From contig NZ_QJJZ01000004.1 of the NCBI RefSeq assembly GCF_003201775.1, positions 154,643-218,642 of the forward strand: 64,000 nucleotides of DNA. Reading direction: 5' to 3'. Shown here piece after piece: positions 46,619-55,568 of this stretch (position 1 is its first letter; the number at the start of each line of letters is the position of its first letter). The DNA comes from Arenibacter sp. ARW7G5Y1. GTDB lineage: Bacteria; Bacteroidota; Bacteroidia; Flavobacteriales; Flavobacteriaceae. The notes under the pieces are model-generated. The model was not told the DNA's origin. It made no database searches and saw nothing but the letters and a program-made list of their open reading frames with translations. A program made the position numbers and the translations under genes.

Positions 46619-48247
46619 TTATCCCAAGAAAGGGTATCTGTAATCTACAGGGGTTACAAAGGTTTCCTTTATCAACCTTGGGGATACCCAACGCAAAAGG
46701 TTTTGGGCAGAACCGGCCTTGTCGTTCGTACCAGATGCCCGTGCTCCACCAAATGGTTGTTGACCTACAACGGCACCGGTGGGTTTGTCGTTGATGTAAA
46801 AGTTGCCGGCACAGTTTTGCAATGCTTTGGTGGCTTCGGCAATTGAATAACGATCTCCTGAGAGTACGGCACCGGTAAGTGCATATTCAGAGGTGCTGTC
46901 AATCAATTTTAGCGTTGTGGACCAATCCTTGTCCTCATAGATGTAAATCGTGACCACAGGACCGAAAAGTTCGGTTTCCATGGTGGTGTATTTTGGATCT
47001 GTGGTTACAATTACGGTAGGTTCTATAAAGTAACCTTTCGATTTGTCATAATTTCCTCCTACATAAATTTCGGCATTCTTGTCCTTTTTGGCTTGGTCAA
47101 TATACTTGGCCAATTTATTAAATGAACCTTCGTGGATTACGGCCGTTATAAAGTTGCCCATATCCTCTGGAGAACCTGGTTTGTTGAACGATTCCACATC
47201 TGTTTTTACATAATCCAATATTTCCTTGGATATGGATTTCGGAAGGTAAACCCTAGAGGCTGCACTACATTTCTGGCCTTGGAATTCAAAAGCCCCCCTT
47301 ACAATTGCAGTTGCAACTTGTTTTGGGTTGGCGGTAGGGTGTGCAAGAATAAAATCCTTACCTCCGGTTTCGCCAACAATCCTAGGGTAGGTTTTGTATT
47401 TGTGGATATTGTTCCCGATCTGTTTCCACAATTCCTTAAATACATGGGTGGATCCAGTGTAATGAATTCCAGCAAAATCCGGACTGTCCAATGCTACTTT
47501 TGTAATCATTACCGGATCACCGTAAACCACATTGATAACGCCGTCGGGTAATCCTGCTTCCTTAAGGATATCCACGATTACCTTGGCAGAAAACACCTGA
47601 CTGTCACTAGGTTTCCATAAAACCACATTGCCCATCATTGCGGCACTTGCGGGAAGGTTCCCTGCAATTGCAGTGAAATTAAAGGGGGTTATGGCGTAGA
47701 TGAAACCTTCCAATGGACGGTATTCCACCCTGTTCCATATACCTTCCGCAGAATCTGGTTGTTCCTCGTAGATCTGGGACATGTATTCTACGTTGAAACG
47801 GAGGAAATCTATAAGTTCACAGGCGGCATCGATCTCGGCCTGATGTATATTTTTGGATTGCGCAATCATAGTTGCGGCATTGATTTTTGCCCTATAGGGA
47901 CCTGATATCAATTCAGCGGCTTTTAGAAATATAGCAGCACGTTGTTCCCATTCCAGGTCTGCCCATTGATTCCTTGCTTCCAAAGCATTGGATATGGCGT
48001 TGGACACGTCTTCCTTGTTGGCAGTATGGTACTGGCCAACGATATGCTGATGATCGTGCGGGGGGGAAATGGTTAATGTGTTTTCAGTTCTTACCTCTTT
48101 TCCGCCTATGTACATTGGAATGTCTGCATTGCCATTGAAATAGATACGGTATTGTTTTAGTACTTCTTCCCGCTCTGGAGTTCCGGGGGCATAACTTTTA
48201 ATTGGTTCGTTATATGCCGTGGGGACTTGAAAAAACCCTTTGCCCAT
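46619..48247 (-). CDS. pruA: L-glutamate gamma-semialdehyde (1-pyrroline-5-carboxylate) dehydrogenase
   Basis: NAD-dependent aldehyde dehydrogenase of 542 residues, second step of proline breakdown to glutamate. The active site shows the general-base region IVGETGGKDFILAH and the nucleophile in FEFQGQKCSAASRVYLP; IYEDKDW and the terminal RYPFLG fit the P5C dehydrogenase group. It is the single-function form; no proline dehydrogenase domain is fused and none lies beside it. Confidence 0.95.
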   Translation of the reverse strand: MGKGFFQVPTAYNEPIKSYAPGTPEREEVLKQYRIYFNGNADIPMYIGGKEVRTENTLTISPPHDHQHIVGQYHTANKEDVSNAISNALEARNQWADLEWEQRAAIFLKAAELISGPYRAKINAATMIAQSKNIHQAEIDAACELIDFLRFNVEYMSQIYEEQPDSAEGIWNRVEYRPLEGFIYAITPFNFTAIAGNLPASAAMMGNVVLWKPSDSQVFSAKVIVDILKEAGLPDGVINVVYGDPVMITKVALDSPDFAGIHYTGSTHVFKELWKQIGNNIHKYKTYPRIVGETGGKDFILAHPTANPKQVATAIVRGAFEFQGQKCSAASRVYLPKSISKEILDYVKTDVESFNKPGSPEDMGNFITAVIHEGSFNKLAKYIDQAKKDKNAEIYVGGNYDKSKGYFIEPTVIVTTDPKYTTMETELFGPVVTIYIYEDKDWSTTLKLIDSTSEYALTGAVLSGDRYSIAEATKALQNCAGNFYINDKPTGAVVGQQPFGGARASGTNDKAGSAQNLLRWVSPRLIKETFVTPVDYRYPFLG

Positions 48248-48278
48248 GATATTATTTTTTTTAGGTTCAAATTAATGG

Positions 48279-48286
48279 CAAAGGTA
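48279..48286 (-). promoter_or_regulatory. -7 box (TACCTTTG) upstream of pruA
   Basis: It reads TACCTTTG on the minus strand, 31 bases before the start codon, matching TAnnTTTG. Confidence 0.5.
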
Positions 48287-48456
48287 CTAAATGCACCAGC
48301 GAAAATAAAGCTAAGTGCTAAGTGAATTTTGGGATATGGCGAAAACATTCCATTTATTAGGTTATGGGGATCAGTAAGATTGGCACTTTTCCAATCCCAA
48401 TCACTTCCCATAAATCAAAATCATGGAAATATTAAGTAAAAAGTAGAGTTGTGATT

Positions 48457-48843
48457 TTAATTTAGGGCAAATGGAGCACTAAATTTAAAGGTGGGGATGT
48501 ATACCCTGAATTTCTCGGAATTGGTTATGCCTACCATATTGTAATGGCCTTTCATAGCCCCAATGGTGGAAGCCAATAGACAACCGGAACTATATGTGTG
48601 GGACTCCCCAGGTTTAATGACCGGCTTCTTCCCAATTACCCCTTCCCCGTCCAATACCTCCAATTCATTTAAGGAATCATAAATCTGCCAATGACGTGAT
48701 GTCAATTGAACCGAGTCCTTGCTTTGGTTCTCTATGGTTATGGTATAGCCGAAAGCAAAATGCATTTTGTAGTTTTTGAAGAAAGTTCCTTCAAAACTGG
48801 TGTTTACCGAAATTTTAATGCCTTTTGTTACCTGTGTTATCAT
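48457..48843 (-). CDS. apaG: ApaG-domain protein
   Basis: Protein of 128 residues with the immunoglobulin-like ApaG fold, named after the gene linked to cobalt/magnesium phenotypes and Ap4A in enterics; the molecular role is unclear. Typical parts: VNTSFEG, HFAFGYTITIENQS, VQLTSRHWQIYDS, VLDGEGVIGKKPVIKPGESHTY and the SGCLLAST-type turn. The frame is open 16 codons upstream, but family alignment favours MITQVTKG as the start. Confidence 0.92.
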   Translation of the reverse strand: MITQVTKGIKISVNTSFEGTFFKNYKMHFAFGYTITIENQSKDSVQLTSRHWQIYDSLNELEVLDGEGVIGKKPVIKPGESHTYSSGCLLASTIGAMKGHYNMVGITNSEKFRVYIPTFKFSAPFALN

Positions 48844-49137
48844 AAGATCGGATTCTATTATGTAAACAAACTTCCCGTTGTATGCATACAATTATAATGC
48901 CATTATATATAAAATACTGTATTTAAAAAATACGTATTTAACTACGGTAATCAATCTACCTTCCTCAAAGGAATTACACATTGTTTTACAAAGATAAAGC
49001 GCAAATACTACAATTTATCTTAAAATTATCATTCTTTTAATAATGAATGTGTGCCCTCCAATACGCAATTATTCAGCAAGATAAATAACAACTACTAATT
49101 CTAAAAGTTAATGTTTATATAATCGTTGTAATCATAT

Positions 49138-49305
49138 TTATTTCTGATGTAAATCATTACGGTTGGTCTCTGCACCAAAACCGGAACCATTGTTGGGAAA
49201 TAGTGCGGGTATCCTGTTTATTCTATCTTTTTCTGTAATTAAATTACTAATGAATTTGTAACTACTGGGGGTATTGAATGTAACTTTGGGTAAACCCGCT
49301 AAAAT
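49138..49305 (-). pseudogene. Protein-like reading frame without start codon, possible gene remnant
   Basis: On the minus strand 55 codons are open between two stops with no Met. The translation reads ILAGLPKVTFNTPSSYKFIS at its start and contains RINRIPALFPNNGSGFGAE before NRNDLHQK and a stop. The varied composition looks more like a coding tail than random AT-rich spacer, but I do not recognise the family. It lies in the 757-base gap 48844-49600, of which the remainder outside the palindromic element shows no gene. Confidence 0.25.
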
Positions 49306-49413
49306 TTATTTAAGATGAAAATGGCAGCAGTTAATGAATATTGAATTATTTTTATTAGTGAAACTCAATTTTGAGAAGTCAGTATGACGCATTTAAAATT
49401 GCAAGTTGAACTA

Positions 49414-49526
49414 ATCCCGCCTTTTTCGGCGGGATCTAGGTTCAATACCTCGACCCAAGGGTCGATTCCTATTATTGGGTTTGGGCCCTACCTTTGTCGG
49501 CAGACAGGCCTGTCTGCCGACAAAGG
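49414..49526. repeat. Composite palindromic element with a 36-bp perfect inverted repeat
   Basis: Three inverted repeats in a row: ATCCCGCC/GGCGGGAT (49414-49421, 49428-49435); TCGACCC/GGGTCGA (49450-49456, 49459-49465); and a loop-free 36-bp palindrome at 49491-49526 whose first half is CCTTTGTCGGCAGACAGG. Two near copies of AGGTTCAATACCT (about 49438-49450 and 49540-49552) bracket the last two. It is more GC-rich than its surroundings and lies about 75 bases before the PBP gene. It resembles a dispersed intergenic repeat rather than a plain terminator. Confidence 0.75.
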
Positions 49527-49600
49527 CAGGCTTGCGCTGAGGTTTAATACCTTTTATTTTGCAATGGAATTTTAATTGTGGAAACTTGTAGAAGCATAAT

Positions 49601-52006
49601 ATGGTGTATGAAGGTGTAATGAATTTTTTAGGGCAAACCTGGGCCGGTTTTCTTAGGTTAATGTCCTATGTTCGGCAACATCCTTTTAAATCATTTTTAT
49701 ATGTGGTTATTACAGGCTTTTGTACACTGTGTTTACTTTTTGTGCTTATTTACCTAGGGGCTTTTGGAAAATTACCCACCAAAACTTATTTAAAGAGCTT
49801 AAAAAATCCGGTCACTTCAACCATCTATGCTTCCAATAAGGAGCCCATCGGGTATTATTACCTTCAAAACAGATCAAATGCCGATAGTTCACAAATAAAA
49901 CCTGCCCTAATACAGGCACTGGTAGCCACCGAAGATTCACGCTTCTATGAGCATCGGGGGATAGACTACAGGAGTTATGCACGGGTATTGATAAAATCCA
50001 TCATTTTGCAGCAAAATGCCGGTGGTGGGAGTACCATTACCCAGCAGGTGGCCAAAAATTTGTTTGGTAGGGAGAAACAGTTTTTTCTTTCTACGCCGAT
50101 CAATAAAATTAGGGAGATATTTATTGCCCGAAGATTGGAAAGTATTTATGACAAGGAGGATATTATATTGCTGTATTTTAATACAGTTTCCTTTGGGGAA
50201 AATATCTATGGCATAGAAAAGGCGGCATTTCGTTTCTTTAATAGGGCACCAGAGAAATTGACTTTGCCGGAAAGTGCCACTTTGGTGGGCCTCCTAAAGG
50301 CTCCGTCCTACTATAATCCGAGAAATTTTCCGGAAAGGGCCGAACAGAGACGTAATGTGGTTCTTTCCCAAATGCTAAAACACAAATATATTTCGGAGGA
50401 AACCTTTCAGGAGGCCCGAACGCCAATGAAGGTAGACTATCAGACCCCTAAAAAAGTATCTTCTTTCTCTGCTTACTTCAAAGATTATGTGGCAACGGAA
50501 TTTGCTGAGTGGGCTGAGGATAATCCTTCTCCCGATGGACATACTTACGATCTTGAGGCGGATGGCTTAAATATTTATACCACTTTAAATTTCAACATTC
50601 AGCAATATGCGGAAACTGCCTTGCATAGACAGGCGGACAATCTCCAGAAACTCATGGACAGGTATTGGGCGGCAGCGACCACGGAGGGTGGTAGGGAGGT
50701 GTTGCTACAACAATTAGTCGATCAAAATAGGGAGGTAAGGCAGATGCGACAAAGGGGTAGGACCGAGGAGGAAATTGCGGCCTTTGTCGGTGAAAAACAT
50801 AAAAGAAAATATTGGGTGATCGGTAAGGGGTATGAAGAGCAAATGCTGTCGTTGGAAGATTCAATCGCCAAAAGTATCAATAGGTTACATGCCGGCGTTA
50901 TAGCGGTTAGTAGCAATTCTGGTAGGATAATGGGCTATGTAGGGGGTATCGATTATGGATTTAGCCAAACAGATAATATTGTTACACCAAGGCAGGTAGG
51001 ATCTACCTTTAAGCCTATTACCTATTTGGCAGCTTTGGAGGCAGGGGAGGATCCTTGTAATTATTACGATAATACCCTAATTACATATTCCCAATACGGG
51101 GATTGGAGACCGCGAAATTCGAATAATAAGTATGGCGGTAGTTATTCGATGCACGGCGCTTTGGCAAATTCCATTAATACGGTTTCGGTGACCCTACAAC
51201 TTAAGATCGGAACGGAGAAGGTTTTGGGGCAGGCAAAGAAAATGGGTATTGCATCAAAACTTCCCAATGTACCGTCCATAGTATTGGGCACGGCCGATAT
51301 CAGTTTATTGGAAATGGTAGCCGCATATGCCAGTATTTCCAATGGTGGTAACAAAATAAGCCCCTATGCCATTGATCGCATAGAAGATGAACAGGGCAAT
51401 GTTTTGTTCCAAGCAAAACCACAATACAAAGGAAGGGTGGCGAGCACAGAAAATATAAAGGCCTTGCAAAAAATGATGGAAGGTGTTGTTAGGGATGGCA
51501 CTGGCTCCCGTTTAATGGGCTATGAAATTCCTTTTAATATTATTGGAAAGACCGGAACTACCCAAAATAATGGGGATGGTTGGTTTATTGGTTGCTCCCC
51601 GGAACTGGTTGTGGGTTCTTGGGTAGGCACCTTTGACAAACGAGTACAGTTTGCATCTACTAGTATGGGATCTGGTGCCAATACAGCCCTGCCAATCGTA
51701 GCTTCCATTTTTAAAAATTTGAGTTATTGGAAAAGACCTTTGCTTAGCAATTTTGAGTACGATTTTGACTATTTTCCTTGTAGGCCTTTCGTAGCATCCG
51801 ATGCCAAGGAGGCTTATGAACTGGCCCAAACAGATTCTACTTATTTACAGGAATTGCGAATTAAGGACACCCTTGCCATCTTACAGGATAAGCCTATAGA
51901 AATAGATAGTATTCAAGGAATTGTACCCGGCGGGATGCCCTTGGATTCTATAGTAAAGGATAGTGTCACAACCAACATCGATATATCCAATACAGAGGTT
52001 GAGTAG
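49601..52006 (+). CDS. Class A penicillin-binding protein (PBP1A-type transglycosylase/transpeptidase)
   Basis: Bifunctional peptidoglycan synthase of 801 residues anchored by one N-terminal membrane segment (about 31-55). The GT51 domain carries ATEDSRFYEHRGID (catalytic Glu near 111) and GGGSTITQQVAKNLF. The transpeptidase domain has the SxxK box S468-T-F-K471, a SxN-like SINTVS, and KTG at 650-652. A polar insert of about 70 residues follows the first domain. The tail of some 80 residues is soluble. An alternative start is the ATG six codons on. It is transcribed alone. Confidence 0.95.
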   Translation: MVYEGVMNFLGQTWAGFLRLMSYVRQHPFKSFLYVVITGFCTLCLLFVLIYLGAFGKLPTKTYLKSLKNPVTSTIYASNKEPIGYYYLQNRSNADSSQIKPALIQALVATEDSRFYEHRGIDYRSYARVLIKSIILQQNAGGGSTITQQVAKNLFGREKQFFLSTPINKIREIFIARRLESIYDKEDIILLYFNTVSFGENIYGIEKAAFRFFNRAPEKLTLPESATLVGLLKAPSYYNPRNFPERAEQRRNVVLSQMLKHKYISEETFQEARTPMKVDYQTPKKVSSFSAYFKDYVATEFAEWAEDNPSPDGHTYDLEADGLNIYTTLNFNIQQYAETALHRQADNLQKLMDRYWAAATTEGGREVLLQQLVDQNREVRQMRQRGRTEEEIAAFVGEKHKRKYWVIGKGYEEQMLSLEDSIAKSINRLHAGVIAVSSNSGRIMGYVGGIDYGFSQTDNIVTPRQVGSTFKPITYLAALEAGEDPCNYYDNTLITYSQYGDWRPRNSNNKYGGSYSMHGALANSINTVSVTLQLKIGTEKVLGQAKKMGIASKLPNVPSIVLGTADISLLEMVAAYASISNGGNKISPYAIDRIEDEQGNVLFQAKPQYKGRVASTENIKALQKMMEGVVRDGTGSRLMGYEIPFNIIGKTGTTQNNGDGWFIGCSPELVVGSWVGTFDKRVQFASTSMGSGANTALPIVASIFKNLSYWKRPLLSNFEYDFDYFPCRPFVASDAKEAYELAQTDSTYLQELRIKDTLAILQDKPIEIDSIQGIVPGGMPLDSIVKDSVTTNIDISNTEVE

Positions 52007-52433
52007 GGAAACAGGAACTATTCTCGCTGTGCTTTTGGGAAAGGTTAAGGTTCATAAGAGTGGATTTTTTTTAAAAACTTACTATCCTTTGGGTGATTAT
52101 GTTTATATTCCTATAGAAGGAGCTCTATGCCCTAAGAAATATCGGGGGGTAGGCCAAGTGGTGTAAACTTTCATGGAAATATAACTTTAGCCATTGAAAT
52201 GTAAGTGGTTGAAAAAAAATACATGGTTTTGGCTTATAATTTTTTCTTACATTTGCTGAAACCCACGTATAGGAAAAATAGTACTTTATAAAAATATAGA
52301 CTTACCCAACCAAGAAGCGAGAAATCCTCGTCATCATTTCTGTGATTGTTGTATATTGATAAAACACACTTTAAGCTTTCGGAGAGAACGATGCCCAGCG
52401 ATTTGAATATGCTATTATACACTTTTTAAGGTT
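52007..52433. other. 427-base intergenic region between the PBP gene and a response regulator
   Basis: No convincing gene, strong terminator or repeat. An AT-rich stretch is found around 52210-52245. Short open frames here lack protein-like composition. Confidence 0.3.
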
Positions 52434-52844
52434 ATGATGATAGAGACAGTTTGCATTATTGATGACGATCCCATTTTTGTTTATGGGACCAAAGTTCTAT
52501 TAAATTACAACAGTAGTTTTTGTTCTTCGGTTATTGTACATGAAGATGGAATGGAGGCTTTGGAAAACCTTACCGCAATGGTCAAAGGTGGGGAGCAATT
52601 GCCCGATTTGATTTTTTTGGATTTGAATATGCCCATTATGGACGGTTGGGAATTCTTGGATGAATTTGTAAAATTGCCCATTAAGAGAAAACCTAGGGTG
52701 TATATAGTGAGCTCTTCAATTGATAAACAAGATATTGAAAAGGCCAATACGTATGATATTGTAAAAGATTTTATAGTGAAGCCACTGTCAGAATCCATTC
52801 TCTCAGATCTGTTCAAGACCATAGAAACAGAGGGTGCTGCTTAA
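52434..52844 (+). CDS. Single-domain CheY-like response regulator
   Basis: Stand-alone receiver of 136 residues. The acidic pocket DDD is at 10-12, the phospho-acceptor Asp63 in FLDLNMPIMDGW, the switch serine in VSSS and the conserved lysine in FIVKPLS. It resembles the regulator at 17731-18147, but no kinase gene is adjacent, so it is an orphan. The start may be either of two ATGs three bases apart. Confidence 0.9.
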   Translation: MMIETVCIIDDDPIFVYGTKVLLNYNSSFCSSVIVHEDGMEALENLTAMVKGGEQLPDLIFLDLNMPIMDGWEFLDEFVKLPIKRKPRVYIVSSSIDKQDIEKANTYDIVKDFIVKPLSESILSDLFKTIETEGAA

Positions 52845-53085
52845 AACCTTGTTGTGAAAATATTGGCTTTGTTTGTTTTGTAGTTTTTTGTGGTGATCTG
52901 TCTTTCCCTGCTGGTGGATGAAGTCCACACAATTTGAATTGTGGTAATATGCATCAACATTTTACAATATAGTTGAGAGCCCTCGAATATTATATAGGTT
53001 TTTACCGTTGTTTACAATATAATTGGAACAATGTAGACTGGTATGATAAATATGATTTTCACATATTTCTGATTAATATTTTAAG

Positions 53086-53132
53086 TAACAAAAATGGATG
53101 TTCCTAATAATAAAGACCATCCATTTTTGTTA
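53086..53132. terminator. Bidirectional terminator between the response regulator and the accessory locus
   Basis: TAACAAAAATGGATG (53086-53100) and CATCCATTTTTGTTA (53118-53132) form a perfect 15-bp stem with a 17-base loop, with A/T runs suited to both directions. It lies 62 bases after the end of the last gene of the minus-strand locus. The rest of 52845-53194 shows no gene; a smaller odd palindrome CCATGCAT-T-ATGCATGG is at 53136-53152. Confidence 0.75.
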
Positions 53133-53194
53133 TACCCATGCATTATGCATGGTAGATTGAACGTACAACGAACAAATTTTTTCTTAATATCCGG

Positions 53195-54583
53195 TTATGA
53201 TTCAATTAAACGCAAGACTTTTAAACGCCATTCTGCAAGTTGGAAGAGGCCGTCACCATTATTCTCCGTAATAAGCAATTTGTAAAAAGTATAGGCCGTT
53301 TCGTTTCCAAAGGAGAATTCAACAGTTTGTCCTCTAGAGGCAAAGGATTGATTGGTCCGGCTATCCAGAACGGTCCAGTCGCTACCGTTATTTGATCCTA
53401 ATAATTGCCATGTTTTAGGGTCTCTTGAAGGGGCATCGTTTGCAGAGGTCAGTGTGTATCTATTGACTATCTGGGCTTCTCCACCAAAAATTTGCTGTAA
53501 GAACAAATCGGCCGCATAATTAAATGTTAGGTATTTGGAAGAAGTATCCATGTCTATTAGTTTCTTTGAGCCTTCACCAGCGTCCGGACCTCCCGGGTTT
53601 TCATAGTTTACGGTAATTAAGGCTGCGCCCTCCTCGGTAATGTCGACAATTTCCGTTACGGGGTCAAATTCATACGGCATGTCCGGATAGTCCATTTTCG
53701 CCTGGATAAGTTCCGTGGCCCATTCTTCTGTCCATCCAAAAGCACTTTCAGCTAAGGGTTGCAGATCAGAACCTACCGAGCCACTATAAAAATGTACAAA
53801 TTCGCCCATGTTCATTTGGGAGGTATAGGAGCCGTCCAGCTTTGGAAATCGCTCACTGCTAGTTTTAAAAAAACGGCTTAATGCGGCGCTACCACCATGA
53901 TCCTTGTATACTGGAAGGAACCAATCCTTAAACCAGTTGGAGCCGGGACTGGGGTAGTCCACTATGGTGGAAATGTTTTTTTCGTACACTCTTAGGCTGT
54001 CCTCGGTCATTCCTAGATTGGAGTATACATCATATAAATATGATTGGCTCCATTGGTCGCCCCAAAGGTTGGATGCCGGAGAGCCGTAAGTATTATTGGT
54101 GGCCGATTCCACAATTTGACTGGCTTCCAAAATGATGGTGTCCGTGTTGTCTGAGGTCATTTCACTGCCATTTAATGGAATGTCTATAATATTTCTACCG
54201 CCATGCTCCTCGTTAAAATAGGTAGTGTTGAAAGGTGTTCCCTCTGTATGGAACACTCCATATAAACGTTGGTTTCCTAGTTTTCCGTAGGTGTCATTGG
54301 TAAATTCCCAAAGGTTGTTCAGAAAACGGTAAGGCCATTCCAAGGGCCGCTCTACCTTATCGTCATAATATACGGCAACGTAATCGTCATAGTATTGTCT
54401 ATATAGGGTATCATTACGATTATTCCAGGTCTGTGCCAAAATCCGATCTGGGGCACCGTCTGGGTCATCGTTTATAACGGACACAGGGAGTCCTTCAATA
54501 TCGGAGAGAACGTCGTCTGTATTGCATGAATAAAGGCAAGCCATAAGGCTGGCCAGATATATGGTTAATAATTTATTTTTCAT
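53195..54583 (-). CDS. Metallopeptidase-like lipoprotein with a destroyed HEXXH motif and a C-terminal discoidin-like (F5/8 type C) domain
   Basis: Exported lipoprotein of 462 residues (Cys20 in ACLYSC). Residues about 50-285 are paralogous to the next gene upstream: shared stretches include VDYPSPGSNWFKDWFLPVY, MNMGEFVHF and SDLQPLAESAFGWTEEW. Where the paralogue has HEIGHIVE, this protein has LEASQIVE (152-159), so both zinc-binding histidines are gone though the glutamate remains. From about residue 320 a discoidin-like domain follows, with LIDMDTSSKYLTF, KTWQLLGSNNGSDWTVLDS and LLITENNGDGLFQLAEWRL. A carbohydrate- or surface-binding role is inferred. It is last in the susC-susD operon. 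Confidence 0.8.
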   Translation of the reverse strand: MKNKLLTIYLASLMACLYSCNTDDVLSDIEGLPVSVINDDPDGAPDRILAQTWNNRNDTLYRQYYDDYVAVYYDDKVERPLEWPYRFLNNLWEFTNDTYGKLGNQRLYGVFHTEGTPFNTTYFNEEHGGRNIIDIPLNGSEMTSDNTDTIILEASQIVESATNNTYGSPASNLWGDQWSQSYLYDVYSNLGMTEDSLRVYEKNISTIVDYPSPGSNWFKDWFLPVYKDHGGSAALSRFFKTSSERFPKLDGSYTSQMNMGEFVHFYSGSVGSDLQPLAESAFGWTEEWATELIQAKMDYPDMPYEFDPVTEIVDITEEGAALITVNYENPGGPDAGEGSKKLIDMDTSSKYLTFNYAADLFLQQIFGGEAQIVNRYTLTSANDAPSRDPKTWQLLGSNNGSDWTVLDSRTNQSFASRGQTVEFSFGNETAYTFYKLLITENNGDGLFQLAEWRLKVLRLIES

Positions 54584-54595
54584 CTTAATTTCGTT

Positions 54596-55552
54596 TTAAT
54601 AATTAATATTATAAAAAGTGGATTTTGCTTCTTTTAATTGGGTGTTCCATTCCTCCGGCCACCCAAAGGCATTTTCGGCCAGGGGTTGTAAATCCGCGGC
54701 GGCTGCACCGCTCCAGAAATGAACGAATTCTCCCATGTTCATTCGCCTTGTATAGCGATTTCCTTCGGCATTTTTGGGGAAGTGAAGAGCCAGAAGTTCG
54801 TAAAAGCGGTTTAACACCTTATTTCCTCCATATTCAGTGTATATTGGGTAAAACCAATCCTTGAACCATTGAGTACCAGGCCTTGGATAATCATCTACCT
54901 GTTCCATTAGATTATTGAAGGTATATTCGGCATATTCTTCCTGTCCTGTGTTCCTATAGACATCATAGATAAAGATTTCTGCCCACTTGCTATCTTTCCA
55001 AATGTCCCAAGCAGGATTTTCCTTAATACCGTTTGCCGCTCCTTCTACAATATGTCCAATTTCATGGATCATCATGCTAAGTCCCTCTTCCGGACTGGGT
55101 TCCAACCAGGTATAGGGGCCGCAATCTACCACATTTCTGAAATCATGGCTTGCATCCATATAGGGGGAAGGATGTCCTCCAGAATATTTTCCAGTATGTA
55201 ATATGGCATAGAGCTTAGGGTCTTCCCCAAATTCCCCATATACACTTTTTATGTACTTCCAGACTTTTCCCAAATAGGCCTTGGGCCATTGGATTGACTG
55301 GTCAACATCCTTGTCAAAATAAAGTGCCAAATGTTCATCCGAATATACTAGATGGACCAACTGTTTGTGTTCAAACCAGTGTTCCTGCCATTTTTCCGGT
55401 GCGGCAAAGGGGTCCCCTTCGCTAGTATCCTCCTCTTCCTGATGGAATGCCTCTTTATCTTTTTTTGATTCACTGGAAGAACATCCTGATATAGGGAGTA
55501 CAAAAATTGCCAATAAAACAATAAAAAGTATGTGCTGTTTTTTTACTATCAT
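54596..55552 (-). CDS. Putative zinc metallopeptidase lipoprotein (HEXXH)
   Basis: Exported lipoprotein of 318 residues: signal peptide with Cys24 in PISGC, an acidic linker, then a predicted peptidase domain. The zinc motif HEIGH is at 163-167 (MMIHEIGHIVEG), and MNMGEFVHFWSG with AAADLQPLAENAFGW lies in the C-terminal part. I cannot assign a peptidase family with confidence. It lies 12 bases upstream of its paralogue, which has lost the zinc motif, and 16 bases after the basic-secretory-protein-like gene, so all are one transcript. Confidence 0.8.
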   Translation of the reverse strand: MIVKKQHILFIVLLAIFVLPISGCSSSESKKDKEAFHQEEEDTSEGDPFAAPEKWQEHWFEHKQLVHLVYSDEHLALYFDKDVDQSIQWPKAYLGKVWKYIKSVYGEFGEDPKLYAILHTGKYSGGHPSPYMDASHDFRNVVDCGPYTWLEPSPEEGLSMMIHEIGHIVEGAANGIKENPAWDIWKDSKWAEIFIYDVYRNTGQEEYAEYTFNNLMEQVDDYPRPGTQWFKDWFYPIYTEYGGNKVLNRFYELLALHFPKNAEGNRYTRRMNMGEFVHFWSGAAAADLQPLAENAFGWPEEWNTQLKEAKSTFYNINY

Positions 55553-55568
55553 GATATCATTTTGTTAT

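Noticed and set aside
49384-49575. An open frame of 63 codons running through the palindromic element
   Set aside because: Its translation is dictated by the inverted repeats and is not protein-like; treated as repeat DNA.
52960-53030. Two similar TTTACAATATA(G/A)TTG words in the gap after the response regulator
   Set aside because: Only two copies and low complexity; not enough for a repeat array or a CRISPR.
53136-53152. Odd palindrome CCATGCAT-T-ATGCATGG next to the 15-bp terminator stem
   Set aside because: Lies just past the 3' end of the minus-strand operon, where an operator would make little sense; probably incidental.
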